DNA of 64,000 nt from Mucilaginibacter sp. SMC90 (GTDB lineage: Bacteria; Bacteroidota; Bacteroidia; Sphingobacteriales; Sphingobacteriaceae). The DNA lies in the NCBI RefSeq assembly GCF_022811725.1, contig NZ_CP094527.1, positions 2,232,001-2,296,000 of the forward strand, written 5' to 3'. A program made the position numbers and the translations under genes. The notes below the pieces were generated by a model. The model had not been told where the DNA came from. It searched no databases and saw only the letters and a list, made by a program, of their open reading frames with translations. Shown in pieces: positions 35,101-41,379 of the stretch; the stretch's first letter is position 1; the number at the start of each line of letters is the position of its first letter.

Positions 35101-35720
35101 GTTTGGATCCTGCAACCGGTGACCCACAGGGGTATCTTAATGGAAAGGTAAGCAAAGACTATAATGGGATCATCAATAACTACAACCCTGATAGCCTGGT
35201 ATTCAATGGCTCGGCAAGGCCAAAATATTTTGGTTCACTGAGGAATGATTTTAGTTATAAAGGGATTTCCTTATCTGTAAACATTGTCTATAAGCTGGAT
35301 TATTATTTCAGGAGGCCGGCACTCGACCTTAATTATCAGGATATCCTGACCTATTATGCCAACTCCGACTATTCAAGAAGATGGCAAAAGCCGGGGGATG
35401 AAACCCATACAGACGTACCCTCTTTGGTATACCCCAGCAACGCAAAACGCAATACGTTTTATAATTATTCGCAGGCACTCGTAAACCGGGCAGACCACAT
35501 CCGGCTACAGGATATCCGCCTGGCTTATGATTTCCCAAAACAGTTATTAAACAGGACTAAGGTTTTTAACCGGCTACAGGTTTTTGCATACGCGAATAAC
35601 CTCGGGATAATCTGGCGGGCCAATAAATACGGCATTGACCCGGACGCCTATGGCCGGGGCGTAGCCCACACCGTACCAAGCCCTTTTTCCATTTCTTTTG
35701 GTATTAATGCAACCCTTTAA
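32133..35720 (+). CDS. SusC/RagA-type TonB-dependent outer-membrane transporter
   Basis: 1195 residues. A signal peptide (hydrophobic RLIIAIIITFCLQV) is followed by an STN (secretin/TonB N-terminal) domain at about 48-115 (ITLSVKNASIQSVLDEIKKQ), which is the link to FecR signalling. A carboxypeptidase-regulatory-like domain (ITIRGIVTDTAGNPLAGAAI) follows at about 133-210. The plug carries VTILKDAAAASIWGARSGNG, a SusC hallmark. The remaining about 850 residues form the 22-stranded barrel, ending in a hydrophobic strand (PSPFSISFGINATL). It would import a ligand with the SusD-like lipoprotein 9 bases downstream. Confidence 0.95.
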   Translation: MNLKSCEGPPLPEKKRSSLYQLFRIMRLIIAIIITFCLQVRANVFAQQITLSVKNASIQSVLDEIKKQSGYSLISKDDLLENTSKVTLTLKNVSIQKALDECFKNQTLTYEIVGKTIVVKAKPPQQKPKVSPQDGITIRGIVTDTAGNPLAGAAIVAEGTKLSAISKSDGSFEIKDLPTNSILTIRLIGYTTASIPVSDVPDSYLKVTLKVNVTSLNQVSIVSTGYQQIPKERATGSFVQLNNALVNRSVTTNILDRINGISSGVLFNNQALGTIGGPDPLNKNIGINIRGQSTINSSTNPLIVLDNFPYDGELSSINPNDIESVTILKDAAAASIWGARSGNGVIVLTSKKGKKNEKMRIDFNSSLTIKNKPDLFYDKNYLDAADYIDVETYLFNKGFFNADLKNTTAQTPVSPVVSILDKERSGLISGADAQSQLDVLRKNDVREDFYKYVYQKAINQQYSLAIRGGSPTLAYSLSIGRDDNRDNVVRNGYNRTTVNSQNTYYPVKNLEIAANLNYTESNTATNNTTNLYGSDYGINAKYKNLYPYARLADDNGNALPIVKGFSPGYIADAASKGFLDWNYRPLDEINNADYNTRVKDILFRVGAKYKILPQLNIEIQDQNENQVTDARNLQSQQTYYVRNLINKFSQYDASTNTFNYIFPLGAILNTSNYEMHSNSLRGQVNYDQQIQKNNITAIAGAEVRQIKTEGYNGISYGYNDQFGTSNDALNYVSSFPTNPSGSALIPAGGNSIFGTTYRYISYYANAAYSYDDKYIFNLSGRKDGANIFGAKTNDKITPLWSTGIGWQVNKEDFYNVAWLPYLKFRASYGFNGNVYNSSAYLTGAYWTATETGLSYISVNTAPNPELRWEKVKNINLGLDFALRNNRINGTIELYRKDGLDLLQNTPLALQTGFSSFMSNSASTSTNGIDLTLQSNNLTGNFKWATTLLASYLNDKLTSYDVIQTATSMQSSMAGVVGKPLYSIYSYKWAGLDPATGDPQGYLNGKVSKDYNGIINNYNPDSLVFNGSARPKYFGSLRNDFSYKGISLSVNIVYKLDYYFRRPALDLNYQDILTYYANSDYSRRWQKPGDETHTDVPSLVYPSNAKRNTFYNYSQALVNRADHIRLQDIRLAYDFPKQLLNRTKVFNRLQVFAYANNLGIIWRANKYGIDPDAYGRGVAHTVPSPFSISFGINATL

Positions 35721-35729
35721 TTAAATCCC

Positions 35730-37127
35730 ATGAAATTAACTGCAAAATATTTTTCAATCATAATATGCCTGGCACTAATCACGCAGGCCGGCTGCAAGAA
35801 GCAGGATGACTGGCTGGATGTTAAAAGGAACAAGTCCGATGTCCGCCCGGAAACCGTGGCCGATTTTCAGGCATTGTTAGACAATGTTTATGTGATAAAT
35901 AATACATTTTCTACCCTCGGCCTCGTGGGAACAGACAATATAACGGTCCCTGATGATAACCTTAATTCCATAATCCAGATCGAACGGAACGCCTATTTAT
36001 GGTCAAAGGACATTTGGATTGGCGGGGAATACGAAGGCTGGAGCAATCCCTACACCATCATAGAACTTTCAAATGTCGTTTTTGATGGAATCGGAAAAGC
36101 TGACCACAACGATGCCAATTATAACAATGTACTTGGCCAGGCTTATTTCTATCGGTCGATTGCACTTTACACTTTAGCCCAATTGTTCTGCAAGCCTTAT
36201 GATAAAGGCTCTGCATTACAGGATGCGGGATTACCTTTAAGGCTTACTTCCGATGTAAATGTTATAGAAAAGAGGTCATCTGTACAGGCTACCTACGATC
36301 AGATGATCAGTGACGCAAAGCAGGCAGCCTCGCTTTTATCCCAAAAGCAGGTAACGCTTTACCGTCCCTGCCACGATGCTGCGCTTGCCTTACTGGCAAA
36401 AATCTATTTGAATATGGAAGATTATCAAAACGCCTTTTCCTATTCGGATGAAATGCTAAAGTCCAACAACAAACTCCTTGACTTCAACAGTAACCTTGTT
36501 TCAGCAAGTCTGACATATCGATTTCCCGCCTTTGGTGCCGGCAATCCCGAAATCCTGTTTTATGCCCAGGGGGGATATTCTACAACCTGGGCTAATGCGG
36601 ATTATCAATTTCAGGATATTCCCGATGACTTTTATAATTCCTATAATGATAATGACTTAAGGAAATCGCTTTTTTATGATAGCAGTGCCGGCGTTGGAAA
36701 TGTCAAGTTCAGGGGTAGTTATAGCGGCGATGTCAGTAATTTTTGCGGCCTTGCGACAAATGAAATTTTCCTGATAAGGGCAGAGGCAAACGCAAGGCTT
36801 GGACATGTTGATGCCGCAATGGTTGACTTAAACAGCCTGCTGAAAAAAAGGTATCGGACAGGGACGTTTACTGACCTTACCGCTGTGAATGCTGATGATG
36901 CACTCAAAAAGGTCCTTGTAGAGCGGAGGAAGGAATTGCCGCTAACAAGCCAGGTAAGATGGGAAGATTTAAGGAGGCTCAATAAAGACACTGAGTTTCA
37001 GGTAACATTAAAAAGGGTTTCCAACGGCGTGACCTATACATTGCCGCCAAACGACCCAAATTATGTTCTTCCGATACCCGATGAAGAAATCCAGGTTAGC
37101 GGTATAACTCAGAATCAAAGGCATTAA
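35730..37127 (+). CDS. SusD/RagB-type outer-membrane lipoprotein
   Basis: 465 residues starting with a lipoprotein signal (CLALITQAGC, Cys at residue 22). The helical TPR-like scaffold of SusD is seen in IIELSNVVFDGIGKADHN, LGQAYFYRSIALYTLAQLFCKPYDKG and ALALLAKIYLNMEDYQNAFSYSDEML. The C-terminal RagB region includes EIFLIRAEANARLGHVDAAMVDLNSLLKKRY and LVERRKELPLTSQVRWEDLRRL. It forms the lid over the SusC-like channel. It starts 9 bases after the transporter stop. Confidence 0.94.
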   Translation: MKLTAKYFSIIICLALITQAGCKKQDDWLDVKRNKSDVRPETVADFQALLDNVYVINNTFSTLGLVGTDNITVPDDNLNSIIQIERNAYLWSKDIWIGGEYEGWSNPYTIIELSNVVFDGIGKADHNDANYNNVLGQAYFYRSIALYTLAQLFCKPYDKGSALQDAGLPLRLTSDVNVIEKRSSVQATYDQMISDAKQAASLLSQKQVTLYRPCHDAALALLAKIYLNMEDYQNAFSYSDEMLKSNNKLLDFNSNLVSASLTYRFPAFGAGNPEILFYAQGGYSTTWANADYQFQDIPDDFYNSYNDNDLRKSLFYDSSAGVGNVKFRGSYSGDVSNFCGLATNEIFLIRAEANARLGHVDAAMVDLNSLLKKRYRTGTFTDLTAVNADDALKKVLVERRKELPLTSQVRWEDLRRLNKDTEFQVTLKRVSNGVTYTLPPNDPNYVLPIPDEEIQVSGITQNQRH

Positions 37128-37141
37128 ATGTACAACCGAAC

Positions 37142-38578
37142 ATGACAGATTCAATAATAAAATATCTCAGCATCATATTGTTTACAATTTTTATAGCAAA
37201 TTATTGTAATGCCCAAACTGCCAAGGTTAAACAGTCGGCATTTCATTTAGATGTGGAATATCAGGAGGCAGGAAAGAAGGATACCTTGGCCCTGTGCCTT
37301 ATCAATAGATTCTACAGGGACAGGAATATTTTCAGGACGCGGAAATATTTTGCAGTGCTAAACCAGAAAGGTTTTTACAGTTTTGATATAGATGTCAGCG
37401 ACAATTGTGGTTATTTTATTTTACAGACCAGTAACGTAAAACATTCCAACGAGCCTTACCGGGACATACTCCAACCTTATTTTTGGGAAAAAGGCGATAG
37501 TATAAAGTTGCAATTATCAAATGAGGAATCCCAAAGTGGAACGGGTATCTATTCGGACTGCAAATTTTCCGGCAACGGGTCAGATAAATATACTTTGAGA
37601 TTTAAAGCCCTTTATGAAAAAAAAGAAACATTGCAGGATGGCCGGACAATGGATACACATACCCTTGTCGCCTTAAAACAATTGTCTTTACTGGAATCCT
37701 TTAAGGCTAAAGTTTCTAACCTAAGTTATAATGTCCTGAAAGCCGATCTTATATTTTCAAAAGCAATAACACGCACGGGTGGCGATTTTTCCGATACGCT
37801 GAAAAGATACAATACCATGCAGGGATATCCCGTTGGATTTAACCTGGATGACCTCACAAGCTTAACAAGTGAAGGTATTGCGGAATCCAAAGAGGTGTTG
37901 CTCTATCTTTTCAGGAAATACAACAATGATTCATTTATTGCAAACGGGAAGTTAGATTACAAATGGATATTTGACCAGGAAAAACTTATAGAAAATAAAA
38001 GGTTGCGCGATGAGCTTATAGTTTACGGCTTTACAGTCGGCAGGATGGACAGCTCCAGGGACAGCCTGATCAGGGAAGCAAAGAATTTTATTACAGATCC
38101 GGACTGTAAATCTGAATTGGAATACATCCAATCCATTAATAGCAAAAGGATTTACAATTACGCTTTGCAAGACACACGATTCAATACCGTGAAACTGGAT
38201 GCTTTTAAAGGGTCAATATTAGTAATCGACTTTTGGATTCCCGGATGCGGCCCTTGCGAAGATTTTTACAAAACTGTAGTAGTGCCATTAAAAAAGCTTT
38301 ATAAAGATAAAGACGTCACTTTTATTTCTGTAACAGGCGACAGGGACAAAAGCCGCTGGCAGAAGGCCTTAAAATCGGGATTGTATAGTTCTGACGGAGA
38401 AATTAATCTTTGTGGTACTACAAAATATAGTGATGATCCGTTTTTTAAGGATTACAGCATTGTTAAATTCCCGACAGTAATGCTTTTTGATCAATACGGC
38501 AATTTGGTTGATTATGATTCTAAAAGGCTATATAATGCAGCAACCCTTAAGCAACTGATCAACTCCTTACAAAAATAA
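37142..38578 (+). CDS. TlpA-like secreted thioredoxin-family protein
   Basis: 478 residues with a signal peptide (SIILFTIFIANYCNAQ). The first about 330 mature residues are an N-terminal domain of the kind often fused to TlpA in Bacteroidota. The C-terminal thioredoxin domain has SILVIDFWIPGCGPCEDFYK with a C-G-P-C active site, VTFISVTGDRDKSRWQ, and the cis-Pro strand IVKFPTVMLFDQYGNL. It probably acts as a periplasmic thiol-disulfide oxidoreductase. It follows SusD by 14 bases, so it belongs to the transport operon. Disulfide handling of a Cys-containing ligand is possible but unproved. Confidence 0.88.
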   Translation: MTDSIIKYLSIILFTIFIANYCNAQTAKVKQSAFHLDVEYQEAGKKDTLALCLINRFYRDRNIFRTRKYFAVLNQKGFYSFDIDVSDNCGYFILQTSNVKHSNEPYRDILQPYFWEKGDSIKLQLSNEESQSGTGIYSDCKFSGNGSDKYTLRFKALYEKKETLQDGRTMDTHTLVALKQLSLLESFKAKVSNLSYNVLKADLIFSKAITRTGGDFSDTLKRYNTMQGYPVGFNLDDLTSLTSEGIAESKEVLLYLFRKYNNDSFIANGKLDYKWIFDQEKLIENKRLRDELIVYGFTVGRMDSSRDSLIREAKNFITDPDCKSELEYIQSINSKRIYNYALQDTRFNTVKLDAFKGSILVIDFWIPGCGPCEDFYKTVVVPLKKLYKDKDVTFISVTGDRDKSRWQKALKSGLYSSDGEINLCGTTKYSDDPFFKDYSIVKFPTVMLFDQYGNLVDYDSKRLYNAATLKQLINSLQK

Positions 38579-38602
38579 GGCAGGATAATCCCTGCCTTAT
38601 TT
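38573..38602. terminator. Bidirectional terminator between the TlpA-like and DUF6520 genes
   Basis: AAATAAGGCAGG and CCTGCCTTATTT form a 12-bp stem with a 6-base loop, flanked by T-rich sequence on the plus strand and A-rich on the other. It closes the plus-strand operon and the converging gene at 38626. Confidence 0.8.
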
Positions 38603-38625
38603 TTGTAATTGACCAAGCTTCCAAT

Positions 38626-38970
38626 TTACAAATTGTGCCTGCTGTTAATGGTAACCCCAACACCGCCGTCTACGTCTGCCTGAGACATTTCCAATGTAGC
38701 AGACTGATCGGATGTTGTTGTTATTTTACATGGAGAATTTGTACCGACGCCACAGTTTGGAGCCGGGGTTTCGGACAACTGGTAAGTTCCGTTATCGTCA
38801 TCCCTGCTGATGACATAATAAATAAAACTTGCCTGTGTTTTGGATTCGGCTGGTGCAGCAACTGCTTCAGTTGTTGTTGCGTCAGATTTTGCATCTGTTT
38901 TTGGGGTACGGGCATTTGCAATAGTAAACGCGGCAACCATAAAGGCACCTGCTAAGATAATTTTTTTCAT
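38626..38970 (-). CDS. DUF6520-like small secreted protein
   Basis: 114 residues from ATG 38970 (MKKIILAGAFMVAAFTIANA is a clear signal peptide; an earlier ATG at 39000 would bury it). The mature part begins with an Ala/Thr/Lys-rich stretch and then YYVISRDDDNGTYQLSETPAPNCGVG and CKIT, with two Cys. Short proteins of this layout are called DUF6520 in Bacteroidota, where many copies occur near SusC/D, TlpA and peptide-export loci. It converges on the TlpA-like gene. Function unknown. Confidence 0.75.
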   Translation of the reverse strand: MKKIILAGAFMVAAFTIANARTPKTDAKSDATTTEAVAAPAESKTQASFIYYVISRDDDNGTYQLSETPAPNCGVGTNSPCKITTTSDQSATLEMSQADVDGGVGVTINSRHNL

Positions 38971-39342
38971 CTTGTTGGTTTTTGAAATTATTAATTGCAA
39001 AAAGAATTTGTATTCCAGGCAAGCCTTAAATGAAACACCAAGCCAAGTGGATGAACGTGCATGGGACGCATCAATTCATTAGTTAAGAAAAGGATTGTCA
39101 GGAAGATCTCGTCGCGAATTTGGAACAGTGTAGGCTAATTAACCAATCTAATAAACAACGTAAAAATCGCTTGGTAGGAATAGGGAAAACTTATAGTGGC
39201 TTCAATTAATTAAACTCACATTGGATTCATGTCTGATGTAAATTTATTATCTGCGTTTTGACATATGATTAGAATTTTGAGTGATAAAATACTTTTAAAA
39301 ATTCGGAATGAAAAGCCGGTGCGGAATCCCGCACCGATAAGA
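38971..39342. other. Non-coding stretch before the peptide gene
   Basis: About 370 bases without a coding frame on either strand. It must hold the promoter of the DUF6520-like gene at its left end and contains the terminator of the 39343 peptide gene at its right end (39317-39336). Confidence 0.4.
39317..39336 (-). terminator. Intrinsic terminator after the 39343 peptide gene
   Basis: CGGTGCGG and CCGCACCG pair perfectly (8 bp, 4-base loop). On the minus strand the stem is followed by GCTTTTCATT, 7 bases beyond the peptide stop codon. This supports the short upstream frame as a real transcribed gene. Confidence 0.72.
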
Positions 39343-39480
39343 TTAACAGCAAGAGCTTCCGTGAGAAATCACTATTGAGATTGAATCAGAAGCCATTTTA
39401 CTGTTTCTGATAGCACTGTTTTTAAAACCATACAACTTGCGTGAAGCCGATACCCTGTTTGTTTTTTTTTGCTTTACCAT
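39343..39480 (-). CDS. Candidate RiPP (lanthipeptide-type) precursor peptide, 45 residues
   Basis: ATG at 39480 to TAA ending 39343. The N-terminal part is basic (MVKQKKTNRVSASRKLYGFK), like a leader peptide. The last 17 residues, MASDSISIVISHGSSCC, hold five Ser and two C-terminal Cys, as a core that could be dehydrated and ring-closed. Its ATG follows an A-rich leader (AAAAATTAAA), and a TTTG / TACCTTTA pair 21 bases apart fits the Bacteroidota promoter. A terminator follows at once. It lies next to a LytS/LytTR pair and a LanB-like gene, and shares a 32-bp upstream element with that dehydratase gene. Precursor role is inferred. Confidence 0.6.
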   Translation of the reverse strand: MVKQKKTNRVSASRKLYGFKNSAIRNSKMASDSISIVISHGSSCC

Positions 39481-39560
39481 TTTAATTTTTACTCGTTAAC
39501 CGCAGCTGAATTGCTTTGGTGACCTAAAGGTACTATCAACCCGTAACCATAAACAAATCT

Positions 39561-39592
39561 ATTTCGTGTACTATTATTTTTTTGGCGTAAGC
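39561..39592. promoter_or_regulatory. 32-bp element upstream of the peptide and kinase genes (copy 1)
   Basis: Identical at 27 of 32 positions to 44252-44283, including an unbroken 15-base TTTTTTGGCGTAAGC end and CTAT/TCGT blocks. It lies 80 bases upstream of the peptide gene (minus) and 24 bases upstream of the kinase gene (plus). A binding site for the LytTR regulator encoded here is the simplest reading. Confidence 0.6.
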
Positions 39593-39615
39593 TATAACTA
39601 CACAGGCGTGAACTT

Positions 39616-40665
39616 ATGAACGACATTAAAATGGAGCCATTTAAAATCTATAAATTTCCGGAAGTCGCTAAGCATCTGCTGATTTTATTATGGATTATTG
39701 GACTTCAGATCCTACTCATGATATGCGACCATATCCACCCCTCTTTCAGGGGAGACTTGCATTTTCTGCTTCAAATTATTGCTTATTTTATCTTATACTA
39801 TTGGGCTGTTCCGCCATTTTTTAGCCGAAAGACCACAAAGAAAGGTGTATTAAGATTAATTATTTTGATCCTTTTGTATGGCAGCATAAGGAGCCTCAAT
39901 AGCTTCCATGGTGGAAGTGCCATCGAATTTCTGTATTTCATTGTGTCCTTCAATCAGGCGATGTATTCACTGGCCAATTTAACCCTTCTGATAGGATTAA
40001 ATTTTTTACTTGGGCTTTTCAGATATAACGAACAACTCAAACAGAACTACATCGAGGCATTGGAAGGCAAAATTCTGGCTGAAACAGAAAAATCAAAAAT
40101 TGAAAGCATCGTTACACAAATGCGGCTCAGCCCACACCTTCTGTTTAATACCTTAAATTATATTAAAGAAAAAGCAGACGGGGTTATTCCCGAAATTGTC
40201 CTGGCTGTAGGGCTATTTTCCGGTATTATAAGACATGCCATGACCGATATACTTAGGACCCAAACGGTATTGCTTTCAGAGGAAATCGAAAAAATCAAAA
40301 ATCAGATCGAGCTTCATTACTTATTGGCTAACAGAAACGTCTTTATTGACTTTAAAGAGGAACTCGATGATTCTATCGAAGGTGCAACAATTCCACCCTC
40401 AACGCTTCTAACGTTTATTGAAAACATATTCAGGTATGGTATTGTCAAAGACCCTGACTTCCGACCTTGTATCAGCGTGCACATGGCCATGCGGCAATTC
40501 ACATTCAGTACATTTAATTATAAGAGGCTTAACCCACATCCGGGAACAGGGATGGGTATAAGAAGCGTTGGCAGTACATTGGGCTATTACTTTCCTGCAT
40601 CACATGAGCTACATATTGAAGACACTAAAGAAACCTTCCGGTTAACCTTAAAGATTCAGATGTGA
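39616..40665 (+). CDS. LytS/YehU-type sensor histidine kinase
   Basis: 349 residues. Four hydrophobic segments occupy about 20-140 (HLLILLWIIGLQILLMICDH; FLLQIIAYFILYYWAV). The His_kinase domain has LSPHLLFNTLNYI with the phospho-acceptor His, slightly changed from the usual N-P-H-F-L-F-N. The ATP-binding part has an N-box FIENIFRYGI and a G-box GTGMGIRSV. It overlaps the regulator gene as ATGTGA. It probably senses an extracellular signal, perhaps the locus's own peptide product (inference). Confidence 0.85.
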   Translation: MNDIKMEPFKIYKFPEVAKHLLILLWIIGLQILLMICDHIHPSFRGDLHFLLQIIAYFILYYWAVPPFFSRKTTKKGVLRLIILILLYGSIRSLNSFHGGSAIEFLYFIVSFNQAMYSLANLTLLIGLNFLLGLFRYNEQLKQNYIEALEGKILAETEKSKIESIVTQMRLSPHLLFNTLNYIKEKADGVIPEIVLAVGLFSGIIRHAMTDILRTQTVLLSEEIEKIKNQIELHYLLANRNVFIDFKEELDDSIEGATIPPSTLLTFIENIFRYGIVKDPDFRPCISVHMAMRQFTFSTFNYKRLNPHPGTGMGIRSVGSTLGYYFPASHELHIEDTKETFRLTLKIQM

Positions 40666-41375
40666 GCCTAAGAGTATTAATTGTTGACGATGAACTGCAT
40701 GGTGTGAATGCTGCCGCAAAAATGGTTAGGATGATCCCTGACCTTAAGCTGGTTGCTAAATTAACAAGCCCAATGGAGGCTTTGAATTTAATTAGTTCCG
40801 GAAAACTACATGTTGATATTATCCTACTGGACATAGGCATGGAAGAACTACCTGGTGATGAGTTTGCTCGAATTATTGGCGCCCGAGCTGTCGTTATTTT
40901 CATTACCGGATTTACGGACTACGCTTTAAAAGCATTCCGCCTGGATGCAGTGGATTATCTTGTAAAGCCATTAAATGCGGGGGACTTTATGGATGCAATT
41001 AATAAAGCGAGGCAAAAACTTCGTGCACTAAATAGGATAGCCATATTCGGGCATGAGCAGAAAAGTATTTTTATTAAAGTTAGCCCGACCAGCATTGTTG
41101 AATTTGCGCTAAATGACCTGAAATATATTGAATCTGATGACAAGGTGGTTTACCTGCATTTGGTATCAAAAGAAAAACCTGTAATGATCATGCGTAAACT
41201 TGGCTATATGGAAGATACGCTACCAAAAGATATTTTCCTTAGGATACATCAATCTTACATAGTCAATATGACCTTTGTAAAGGCGATATCCGGAAATAAA
41301 CTTTTATTTAAAGACGGCAAAGATAACCTTGAGATAGGTTCAACCTACATGCAAATAGTTTATTCCATGTTTTAA
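40662..41375 (+). CDS. LytTR-family response regulator
   Basis: 237 residues starting at a GTG that overlaps the kinase stop. The receiver domain begins LRVLIVDDELHGVNAAAKM (acidic pocket Asp), with the phospho-acceptor Asp in IILLDIGMEELPGDEF and the Lys in VDYLVKPLNAGDF. The LytTR DNA-binding domain fills about 125-237 (IEFALNDLKYIESDDKVVYLHL-type: SIVEFALNDLKYIESDDK; FLRIHQSYIVNMTFV). It should act on the 32-bp elements at 39561 and 44252. It converges on the dehydratase gene with 4 bases between. Confidence 0.9.
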   Translation: MSLRVLIVDDELHGVNAAAKMVRMIPDLKLVAKLTSPMEALNLISSGKLHVDIILLDIGMEELPGDEFARIIGARAVVIFITGFTDYALKAFRLDAVDYLVKPLNAGDFMDAINKARQKLRALNRIAIFGHEQKSIFIKVSPTSIVEFALNDLKYIESDDKVVYLHLVSKEKPVMIMRKLGYMEDTLPKDIFLRIHQSYIVNMTFVKAISGNKLLFKDGKDNLEIGSTYMQIVYSMF

Positions 41376-41379
41376 GTAT

